Source: Rickettsiaceae bacterium 4572_127 (GTDB lineage: Bacteria > Pseudomonadota > Alphaproteobacteria > Rs-D84 > NBLK01). From it: a stretch of 17,953 nt of DNA. The notes below the pieces were generated by a model. It was given only the letters and a program-made list of their open reading frames with translations, did not search any database and was not told the origin of the DNA. The position numbers and the translations under genes were made by a program. The stretch is taken from the NCBI GenBank assembly GCA_002084505.1, contig NBLK01000021.1, forward strand, positions 1 through 17,953. The letters are read 5' to 3'. This document shows positions 11,167 through 17,953 of the stretch, piece by piece; within the stretch, counting starts at the first letter, position 1, and the number at the start of each line of letters is the position of its first letter.

Positions 11167-13650
11167 ATGTTTTCAGCAATTGCAAACTTTTTTCTTTGGA
11201 TACCTGTTTTTTTTGGAATAGGAATCGCTATTTATGATTTACTAAACCCAACTTGGATTTATAATGGTGGCGGTTTTGGTGTTTCAATTTTAGTAATTTT
11301 TATTGCAGTTTTTAGAGATCAACTTTTAGAGCTTGCCAAAAAACTTCAGATTTTTCATCCTGCAAGATTTTTTAGAATGCTCACTTCCCATCTACTAAAA
11401 TTAGTTTTTTATATTTTACTTTTACCAATTTTTTCCCAAGCAATTTTATTCATCGCAGGTTTCACAATTATAAGGAGATTCTTTCGTTTTTTCCGATGGA
11501 TCTTATCTCCTCAAATTTGGCAAATTATAAAACCATTTATTAGAAAGATATTCGGGCTAATTCCGTGGAAATTTTTTTGGAAATGGGGACGAAATATTTA
11601 TAAAATTTATGTAAAAGGAACTTGGTTAGGCAAAGGAATGTCTCTGGCATCTTCGCAGGGAGTCTCAACAATTCGACAGCCTCTTTTTTGGGTAGAAAAA
11701 ACCTTCAAAAAACTTTGGAGCAAGTTCAAAAGATTTCAAATTCGCATGCTAAGATGGAGCTTGAAAAAATTAAGAAATCCGAAAATATCTTTTCTAAAAA
11801 AAATACTTTTCATCCGTCAGAGAAAAATAAAATGGAACATTTCTTTAAAAATGAATCTAAAATCACATCCTATTTTATGGACAGGATTATGTATCCTACT
11901 CGTCTCTTTTGGAAGTTTGCGAATGGGAATGAGACACGATTTATTAGGAACAAAAACATTAAAATATCCAATTTTTCGCAAGGAGTTTTCAGGTATCATT
12001 TTGAAAAACGAAATCAAAGGAAATTCTCAAAGACTGTCATTAAGACCGGTAAAAATCGGAAATTGGGAAGAAAGTTTGCCGAAAAAAGTCCGTCTAACTT
12101 CGAAAGAAATAAACAAGGATTTTAGACTCGGTGATAAAGTTTTATTGAAAGCCACAGTCATGCCACCTAGCAATCCTGTCGCCCCAAACGCCTTTGATTT
12201 TTCCAGATATGCATACTATCAAGGAATCGCGGGAGTTGGATATACAGACAAAAATTTCAAAAATAAAATCTTAGTAAAATCTGCAGTTGGGCCGTCGGTT
12301 TTTGAAAGTTGGAGAGAAAAATTAAAGCTACGATTATTTGAGAAAAGTGATTCAAATACTTCTCGATTCGTATCTACAATTTTACTTGGAGAACGATATG
12401 CATTGCCAGAAAAATCACTTGAAATTTTCAGAAAAGCAGGGCTGTCGCATCTCATGTCAGTCTCAGGTTTTCATCTAGTTTCGCTTGCATTTATTTTCTT
12501 TTTTATGGTTAGATTTTTACTAGTTTTGATTATTCCTTTATCTCGAAAATTAGATGTAAAAAAAATCTCAGCAATTGCATCTCTGATCTTTCTAACTCTG
12601 TTTTTATTCATGTCAGATGCCCGGCTTCCGACTCAGCGAGCTTATATTATGACTGCTTTGGCGATGATTGCAATTTTAATGAATCGTTCTCCTTTTTCGT
12701 TGCGGATTTTAGCTTTAAGTGCAATAATTATTTTGGGAATTTCTCCTGAGGCATTGTTTAATCCGGGGTTTCAAATGTCTTTTGCATGTGCGGGAGCGCT
12801 GATTGGAGTCTATAATAAATATACTTTTTTTGCTAATTGGAATGGATTTTTTTCAAAAATAGTTAAGTTTTTTTCTCAAACTTTTTTAACTTCTATTATA
12901 GCTTTTTCTGCGACTTTGCCTTTTGTTATTTATCATTTTCAGTCAGTCTCAGTAATTGGAATTATCGCAAATTTAGTTGCAATTCCGTTTTTTTCCTTTG
13001 TTTTATTGCCTTTGTCTTCCTTGTTTTTGATTTTTCCATTAAATGGAATTGAAAAACTTTTAACCAAAAGCTATGTGTTTTTTGAAAAAATAGCGATTTA
13101 TTTTTCTGAGTTTTCGTTTGGGTATTTTTCTTTTTCACAGTTTTCAATTTGGTTCTTAATATCAGCAATTTGCGGAGGTTTAATTTTTTTAATTTGGAAT
13201 TTTAGGTTTAAGAAAACTTTGATTTCGTTTTTTATTTTGTTGGGAGTTGTTTCAATTTTCACTCATGAATTACCTAAAATTTTAATAAATAAAGATGCTA
13301 CCGTTCTTGCTTTTGAAGAAAATAATAAGTTGGTTTTTGCTACAAATTGGAAAAAAGATTCTTATGCCTCTAAGCAGTGGATGATGATTTATGGACTGGA
13401 TGAAAAACCTAAAAAAACTAAATTGTGTTATAGAAAACATCCTTGCGAAATTATTATTAAAGGTAAAAAAATTACTATAATTAGGCGATTTACAGATGTG
13501 TTAAAGCACATAGAAACGGCTTGTAAAAAGAGTGATTTTATAGTTGTTTCTGCTCTCATTTCTGTCCCAAAATTTTGTAAAAATAAAATTATAGATCTGT
13601 CCGATACAAAAAAAGGCTATGCTGAAATTACGATCAAACCTCTTTTGTAA
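11167..13650 (+). CDS. comEC: ComEC/Rec2-family DNA-uptake channel protein
   Basis: ComEC carries single-stranded DNA across the inner membrane during natural transformation. The 827-residue protein has an extended N-terminal region (about 1-225) with several hydrophobic segments and a strongly basic Arg/Lys/Trp-rich stretch. After a further membrane helix (about 235-250) comes the DUF4131/OB-like soluble domain (about 265-375), including 'MPPSNPVAPNAFDFSRYAY'. The competence channel domain begins near 395 with 'LGERYALPEKSLEIFRKAG' and 'LSHLMSVSGFHLV', and continues with many helices to about 700. The C-terminal tail (about 710-827) lacks the HxHxDH metal motif of the beta-lactamase-like nuclease domain found in Bacillus ComEC. 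Alphaproteobacterial homologues often lack that activity too. Repeat R2 starts within 20 bases of the stop codon. Confidence 0.9.
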   Translation: MFSAIANFFLWIPVFFGIGIAIYDLLNPTWIYNGGGFGVSILVIFIAVFRDQLLELAKKLQIFHPARFFRMLTSHLLKLVFYILLLPIFSQAILFIAGFTIIRRFFRFFRWILSPQIWQIIKPFIRKIFGLIPWKFFWKWGRNIYKIYVKGTWLGKGMSLASSQGVSTIRQPLFWVEKTFKKLWSKFKRFQIRMLRWSLKKLRNPKISFLKKILFIRQRKIKWNISLKMNLKSHPILWTGLCILLVSFGSLRMGMRHDLLGTKTLKYPIFRKEFSGIILKNEIKGNSQRLSLRPVKIGNWEESLPKKVRLTSKEINKDFRLGDKVLLKATVMPPSNPVAPNAFDFSRYAYYQGIAGVGYTDKNFKNKILVKSAVGPSVFESWREKLKLRLFEKSDSNTSRFVSTILLGERYALPEKSLEIFRKAGLSHLMSVSGFHLVSLAFIFFFMVRFLLVLIIPLSRKLDVKKISAIASLIFLTLFLFMSDARLPTQRAYIMTALAMIAILMNRSPFSLRILALSAIIILGISPEALFNPGFQMSFACAGALIGVYNKYTFFANWNGFFSKIVKFFSQTFLTSIIAFSATLPFVIYHFQSVSVIGIIANLVAIPFFSFVLLPLSSLFLIFPLNGIEKLLTKSYVFFEKIAIYFSEFSFGYFSFSQFSIWFLISAICGGLIFLIWNFRFKKTLISFFILLGVVSIFTHELPKILINKDATVLAFEENNKLVFATNWKKDSYASKQWMMIYGLDEKPKKTKLCYRKHPCEIIIKGKKITIIRRFTDVLKHIETACKKSDFIVVSALISVPKFCKNKIIDLSDTKKGYAEITIKPLL

Positions 13651-13664
13651 TTGCAGATTTTATT

Positions 13665-13722
13665 TTACCCCTCCCCAAAATATCTAAAGATATTTTGACC
13701 CTCCCACAAGGGGTGGGTGATA
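13665..13722 (-). repeat. GC-rich double-hairpin palindromic repeat, copy R2 (inverted)
   Basis: The same architecture as R1 is found on the opposite strand: stem CAAAATATC/GATATTTTG (13676-13684 with 13689-13697) and an imperfect CCCTCCC/GGGTGGG hairpin to its right, with terminal ACCCCTCCCC and GGGTGA. It may serve as the comEC transcription terminator. Confidence 0.85.
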
Positions 13723-13767
13723 AGTAAGAAAGCAAGAAATAGATGGAGTAGAAAAGTAAGTAAGAAA

Positions 13768-13806
13768 GATTCGATTCGGTGAGAAGAATGCCGTTGCAGG
13801 AGTGAC
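13768..13806 (-). repeat. Degenerate copy of the GTCATTCC palindromic module
   Basis: Read on the minus strand it runs GTCACTCCTGC...GAAT...CTCACCGAATCGAATC, matching 4313-4350 in the flanks while the central palindrome has decayed. It sits immediately beside repeat R3 through the shared GACTCGGTCT joint. Confidence 0.65.
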
Positions 13807-13807
13807 T

Positions 13808-13868
13808 CGGTCTATCACCCTCCCCTTGTGGGAGGGTCAAAATAGTTCTTACTATTTTGGGGAGGGGT
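13808..13868 (+). repeat. GC-rich double-hairpin palindromic repeat, copy R3
   Basis: CCCTCCC/GGGAGGG (13818-13824 with 13830-13836) is followed by CAAAATAGT/ACTATTTTG (13838-13846 with 13851-13859) and GGGAGGGGT. It is the inverse of R2 and ends 8 bases past the tgt stop codon on the tgt-downstream side, so it may act as a terminator for tgt. Confidence 0.85.
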
Positions 13869-13876
13869 AAAAAACT

Positions 13877-14983
<1,107 letters not shown>

Positions 14984-15012
14984 TTATCTTTTGTTTAAAG
15001 TTGTTTCGTCGA

Positions 15013-15041
15013 ATTATAGCGTAGCAGTAAAGAAAAGCCAA
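15013..15041 (-). promoter_or_regulatory. Promoter of tgt
   Basis: On the minus strand TTGGCT, a 17-base spacer and a perfect TATAAT precede tgt by about 32 bases, so tgt does not need readthrough from mrdA. Confidence 0.55.
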
Positions 15042-15058
15042 TCAAAAATAATAGCTCC

Positions 15059-15083
15059 CTTTCATAACTTTAAGTTATGAAAG
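15059..15083. repeat. Perfect 12-bp inverted repeat with one-base centre
   Basis: CTTTCATAACTT and AAGTTATGAAAG flank a single T. It lies between mrdA and tgt, just upstream of the tgt promoter, so it could be an operator or part of a processing/termination structure. With a one-base centre it is better suited to protein binding than to an RNA hairpin. Confidence 0.6.
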
Positions 15084-15189
15084 AAAAAAAAGAATCTTAC
15101 CGACGGGAGTGGTTGATTTATCGTTAAGAAATTATTTGCGGGGCAAATGATTTCAAGATAAACTCGTGCGAAGCGAATTGATCGTATTG

Positions 15190-15213
15190 AAAAAATGACA
15201 TATTTTGATATGT
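15190..15213 (-). terminator. Terminator of the mreD-mrdA unit
   Basis: On the minus strand ACATAT and ATATGT pair around a 4-base loop and are followed, two bases later, by six thymines. The stem is short and AT-only, so efficiency may be low. A second hairpin, ATTTGC/GCAAAT with a 3-base loop, follows at 15134-15148. Confidence 0.45.
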
Positions 15214-15260
15214 TATTTTCAAACGAATTGGTATAATTTAAGAAAAGCAATCACCGATAG

Positions 15261-16661
15261 TTATAAAGTTCTACCATATAATTCTATTGTTTTTTTAAGC
15301 ATCTTAGAGGCGATTCGGCCGGCAAAAGACCCTCCTTTTCCATGTTCTATGACTACCGATGCCACAAATCTAGGGTTATCAGTTGGAGCATATCCGACAA
15401 ACAAAGCATGGTGCCTTAGATGCCAAGGCAATGCATCTTGATGAATCACACCTGTTCTTCTTTCTTGTTTTGAAATTCTTCTAACCTGCGTTGTTCCTGT
15501 TTTTCCTGCCATCTTAATCCCATTAACATCAAAAACTGAACCTCTTGCTGTTCCATATTTTCCATTTATAACATCAAACATTCCTTCTTTTAGAATTTCA
15601 ATATGTGTCGGATTAAAATCTAAATCGTCAAAATTATTTTTCTCATTAGGAATCAACGAAGGCAAGACTTTTTTTCCACCGTTTACAAGCCTAGCGATCA
15701 TAACCGCTAATTGCAAAGGAGTCGTAAGAGTAAAACCCTGCCCAATTGAAGCCTGAACTGTATCTCCTAAAACCCATTTTTCACCTAAAATTTTTGCCTT
15801 TAACTTTCGATTAGAAACATCTCCCTTTTTTTCTCCAACAAGAGAAATCCCTGTCTTCACTCCTAAACCAAGTTTCGTAGCCATAGCATGTATTTTATCG
15901 ATTCCTAGTTTTAGCCCCAATTTATAAAAATAAGTATCACAAGACCCCTCAATAGCCTTAACTAAATTTACTTTTCCGTGTTTTTTCCAACAATGAAATT
16001 TATGATTTCCTACCTGCAAATGCCCTTTACAATTAACAATAGTTTTAGGTGTAATCACCCCTTCTTTAAGCCCTGCCAAAGCAACTAAAATCTTAAAAGT
16101 TGAACCGGGGGAATACAGTCCCTCAATACTTTTGTTCAGCAAGGGCTTGTAAGAATCTGTTATTAGATCGCCATAATACGAGCTATCTATTTTTCCCTCA
16201 AAGCGACTTAAATCATATTGCGGAAAAGAAGAGGAGCATAAAATTTCTCCTGTATGACAATCCATAATTGTTATTGAACCACTTTTTTCAGCAAAAGCTT
16301 CTCCTGCATATTTTTGCAATCTTGCATCAATCGTTAGCTTTAAGTCCTCGCCTGCAATTGCTTCTTTTTTTTGCGGCTTAAAAGATTCAGATACTTTTCC
16401 AGTAGCATTTACCATTTGAACCAACTCACCTACTTCACCTGTGAGTCTCTCATTATAAAATCTTTCAATTCCAGACTTTCCAATTCTAAAATCAGGAGTC
16501 TTATATAAAAATCTATATCTTTTTTTATCCTGCATTTGTTTATCAATACCGACATAGCCTATAACATGCGAAGCGGATTCTTTTAGTGGATATTGCCGAA
16601 CAATATCAGTTTCAATAAAAATAGCCGGATTTTCTAGTTCTTTCGCACCGATTGGAGCCAT
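15261..16661 (-). CDS. mrdA: Penicillin-binding protein 2 (MrdA), C-terminal fragment with the transpeptidase domain
   Basis: PBP2 is the cell-elongation transpeptidase that cross-links peptidoglycan with RodA and the MreBCD elongasome. This frame gives 466 residues from ATG 16661. The same frame is open further upstream, and the preceding codons read 'QQGENLPILLKKDLTWKE', which is genuine PBP2 sequence. The ATG is therefore internal, not a natural start. Active-site motifs in fragment numbering are SxxK at Ser187-Lys190 (PGSTFK), SxD at Ser240-Asp242 (SCD) and KTG at 387-389. 'GKSGIERFYNERLTGEVGE' marks the dimerisation/linker region. With the upstream fragment (16721-17032) and a one-base correction the protein would be 590 residues, normal for PBP2. 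The break is at the six-A run 16737-16742 (plus strand). Confidence 0.9.
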   Translation of the reverse strand: MAPIGAKELENPAIFIETDIVRQYPLKESASHVIGYVGIDKQMQDKKRYRFLYKTPDFRIGKSGIERFYNERLTGEVGELVQMVNATGKVSESFKPQKKEAIAGEDLKLTIDARLQKYAGEAFAEKSGSITIMDCHTGEILCSSSFPQYDLSRFEGKIDSSYYGDLITDSYKPLLNKSIEGLYSPGSTFKILVALAGLKEGVITPKTIVNCKGHLQVGNHKFHCWKKHGKVNLVKAIEGSCDTYFYKLGLKLGIDKIHAMATKLGLGVKTGISLVGEKKGDVSNRKLKAKILGEKWVLGDTVQASIGQGFTLTTPLQLAVMIARLVNGGKKVLPSLIPNEKNNFDDLDFNPTHIEILKEGMFDVINGKYGTARGSVFDVNGIKMAGKTGTTQVRRISKQERRTGVIHQDALPWHLRHHALFVGYAPTDNPRFVASVVIEHGKGGSFAGRIASKMLKKTIELYGRTL

Positions 16662-16720
16662 TTCTTTCCAAGTTAGATCTTTTTTTAATAAGATTGGTAA
16701 ATTTTCTCCCTGTTGTTTTA

Positions 16721-17032
16721 TTATATAAATTGAGATAAAAAACCAAATAACTTTTCAAGAGTGGTGTTTGATTCAGATGGTTTTATAAAAAGACTATATT
16801 TTCGAGTATTATCTGCTAGTATTTCATTATAACGATCAAAGATTTTCCCCCTTGGAGGCACTAGAATATGGAGCCGAAACGAATTTCTATTTGAAAGATG
16901 CTGATATTTCTTTTTCTCCATTACTTGCAAATAAAAAATCCGCCCTATTAGCGAAAAAAGCACAACTGTTTTTCCCGCCCCTAACAAGAGTGCGCGTCTA
17001 TTGAAAGTTTGAATTATTTTAGAATCTAACAC
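16721..17032 (-). CDS. mrdA: Penicillin-binding protein 2 (MrdA), N-terminal fragment
   Basis: This 103-residue frame holds the start of PBP2. It has a short cytoplasmic segment, one membrane helix (about 15-35), and the family signature 'GRIFYLQVMEKKKYQHLSNRNSFR' followed by 'LVPPRGKIFDRYNEILADN'. It ends prematurely at TAA (16721-16723) shortly after a run of six thymines on the coding strand. The start overlaps the end of mreD by 14 bases, so the genes are translationally coupled, the usual mreD-mrdA arrangement. Without a frameshift the transpeptidase domain would not be made as one protein. Since PBP2 is normally essential for rod-shaped growth, either the assembly has a homopolymer error or slippage restores the frame. 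Confidence 0.9.
   Translation of the reverse strand: MLDSKIIQTFNRRALLLGAGKTVVLFSLIGRIFYLQVMEKKKYQHLSNRNSFRLHILVPPRGKIFDRYNEILADNTRKYSLFIKPSESNTTLEKLFGFLSQFI
16737..16742 (-). other. Homopolymer frameshift site within mrdA
   Basis: The coding strand reads GGT followed by five more thymines and then ATCTC. Adding one T (or removing two) joins the frames and yields '...KLFGFFISIYIIKQQGENLP...'. This continuous protein needs no other correction across 1773 bases. Confidence 0.8.
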
Positions 17033-17486
17033 TTGTTTTTGTCTCTTTGTTTCTTTTCAAAACTAACATTAGCAATTCTGTTATTGAAAAACAAACAATT
17101 AAAATTATAAAATTTAATAACAATGAGTATGAAAAATAAAAATCATAAAAATATCCGACTAAAACTATTTTTCCTACAAAAAAAGAAGTGATTAAAGTTA
17201 CGAAACCTAGTTGAAAGAAAACCCTGTCTTGCAAATAGGGAATAAATTTTTGGAAAACAAAAAATAAAAATATTATTGGAATAAATATAAAATTAATAGG
17301 AAATAGACCTTCTTGTATATCTAGTAAAATAGCAAAAAGGAAAACTAGCGAAAGTAGTTCAACTTTATCTTCTCTTAAAAACATATAATAAAGAGGGATT
17401 ATAAACAAATTACCCATTGTTGGAGACAGAAATCCAACACCATAACAAAACAAACAAATCAAAACCCTAAATAAAATATCTTTCAT
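17019..17486 (-). CDS. mreD: Rod shape-determining protein MreD
   Basis: The protein has 155 residues, almost entirely hydrophobic, with about five predicted membrane helices; size and layout fit MreD, the inner-membrane partner of MreC and PBP2/RodA. Family-like sequence includes 'FLSPTMGNLFIIPLYYMFLRED' near the N-terminus and 'LLDIQEGLFPINF', resembling the conserved 'Dll.g.plG.na' region after helix 3. The overlap with mrdA downstream strongly supports the call. There is no Shine-Dalgarno before the ATG; a weak promoter candidate (TTGAAA, 18 bases, AATATA) ends about 5 bases before it. No mreC is found within 467 bases upstream, where it usually lies. Confidence 0.85.
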   Translation of the reverse strand: MKDILFRVLICLFCYGVGFLSPTMGNLFIIPLYYMFLREDKVELLSLVFLFAILLDIQEGLFPINFIFIPIIFLFFVFQKFIPYLQDRVFFQLGFVTLITSFFVGKIVLVGYFYDFYFSYSLLLNFIILIVCFSITELLMLVLKRNKETKTSVRF

Positions 17487-17854
17487 TTTTTTATATTCGC
17501 ATTTTTGATTTTTAATTTCAACTTATTTTTTGCACTGTGTTGATGAGCTAAAATTATGCTTTAAAACCATTTTTACAGTATATAGTAAATCTAAATAACA
17601 ACGGGACGATGTGAAATTATTTTTTTCTAATCTATTTCTTACTAAGAGCTATCTTTTGCAATTTTTTATGATTACATTATATTTAAATATACATTCCAAA
17701 TTTTTTATTTTTTATTTTATCAATATCTCCTTTTTGTTTTTCTAATTTTTCTAACACCTGGTCTTTCAAAATCAAAAAAATTCCGATAAAAAATAGCAAA
17801 ATATAGCCCTGCTCTTATTTAGAAGGCTCTTTTCCAGACTATATGTGTGTTTTT
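17487..17854. other. AT-rich non-coding stretch upstream of mreD
   Basis: No convincing gene is present. The only item resembling protein is a 43-codon open frame on the minus strand (17683-17814) encoding one hydrophobic helix ('GYILLFFIGIFLIL') followed by a short Lys/Glu coiled coil ('KDQVLEKLEKQKGDIDKI'). It is loosely like the start of FtsB/DivIC or MreC proteins but has no ATG and no ribosome site, so it may be a decayed fragment. A small inverted repeat TTTAC/GTAAA lies at 17572-17589. Confidence 0.4.
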
Positions 17855-17892
17855 ACCCCTCACCCTGTCCCTCTCCCGCAAGGGGAGAGGCG
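17855..17892 (-). repeat. GC-rich palindromic repeat, copy R4 (shortened)
   Basis: CCTCTCCC/GGGAGAGG (17870-17877 with 17883-17890) is preceded by ACCCCTCACCCTG. It has the first hairpin and the terminal ACCCCTCACCC of R1-R3 but lacks the CAAAAT...ATTTTG second hairpin, which is replaced by two bases. Orientation is the same as R2. The remaining 60 bases to the window edge show nothing recognisable. Confidence 0.8.
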
Positions 17893-17953
17893 ACGAAATT
17901 ATAAATGTTCTACATTTTTTCTAAAATCTAATCCTTGCAAAAATAAATATAAA

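Noticed and set aside
11622..12125. 167-codon open frame overlapping comEC
   Set aside because: It is an alternative frame of comEC rich in Lys/Asn/Ser from AT-rich sequence, without domain or ribosome site.
13634..13840. 68-codon minus-strand frame across the comEC-tgt spacer
   Set aside because: It is translated entirely from the palindromic repeats; such frames recur wherever the repeats occur.
15062..15250. 62-codon minus-strand frame between mrdA and tgt
   Set aside because: Low-complexity translation across three inverted repeats with no ribosome site; it runs over the likely mrdA terminator.

Overview
The window is low-GC bacterial DNA, most likely from an alphaproteobacterium. The evidence is family-level. 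The OmpA-type protein has an N-terminal region with the Cys-Trp/Glu-Gln pattern I associate with alphaproteobacterial homologues. The ComEC resembles the alphaproteobacterial form. Small GC-rich palindromic repeats sit in otherwise AT-rich spacers. A Rickettsiales/Holosporales-like or other reduced-GC lineage is plausible, but the genus cannot be told from this sequence.

Layout. At 1-1179 (minus strand) there are two small lipoproteins, the second cut by the window edge, preceded by a small membrane protein of the superinfection-immunity type. At 1345-4148 (plus) an OmpA-family peptidoglycan-binding protein and a soluble lytic transglycosylase overlap by one base. At 4149-4607 there is a palindromic repeat and then a striking structured RNA locus with its own promoter and an intrinsic terminator, directly in front of an outer-membrane beta-barrel gene (4608-5204). 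At 5241-5759 (minus) is an orphan gene, and at 5839-8430 (minus) is alaS.

At 8431-8940 there are divergent promoters, a 12-unit array of 8-bp boxes, a broken ribbon-helix-helix-like mini-gene that runs into the 3' end of a tRNA-Gly(UCC), and then a putative leaderless start for lnt (8941-10293). At 10331-10939 (minus) is an unknown exported protein. At 11167-13650 is comEC, also apparently leaderless. At 13651-13876 two inverted copies of the palindromic repeat lie between comEC and tgt (13877-14980, minus). From 15261 to 17486 (minus) lie mreD and a frameshifted mrdA (PBP2). The last 467 bases hold no convincing gene but carry another copy of the repeat.

Functional theme. Much of the window serves the cell envelope: lipoproteins and their acylation (lnt), peptidoglycan anchoring (OmpA-like), peptidoglycan turnover (Slt), elongasome synthesis (MreD, PBP2) and an outer-membrane barrel. 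Translation genes (alaS, tRNA-Gly, tgt) and DNA uptake (comEC) are interspersed.

The two best candidates for something undescribed are (1) the 4395-4585 RNA, whose terminator arm can pair in three mutually exclusive ways and which controls the only good promoter seen for the downstream barrel gene, and (2) the 8-bp box array at 8578-8673, which looks like a multi-box operator of a MetJ/omega-type ribbon-helix-helix repressor now reduced to a remnant beside tRNA-Gly.
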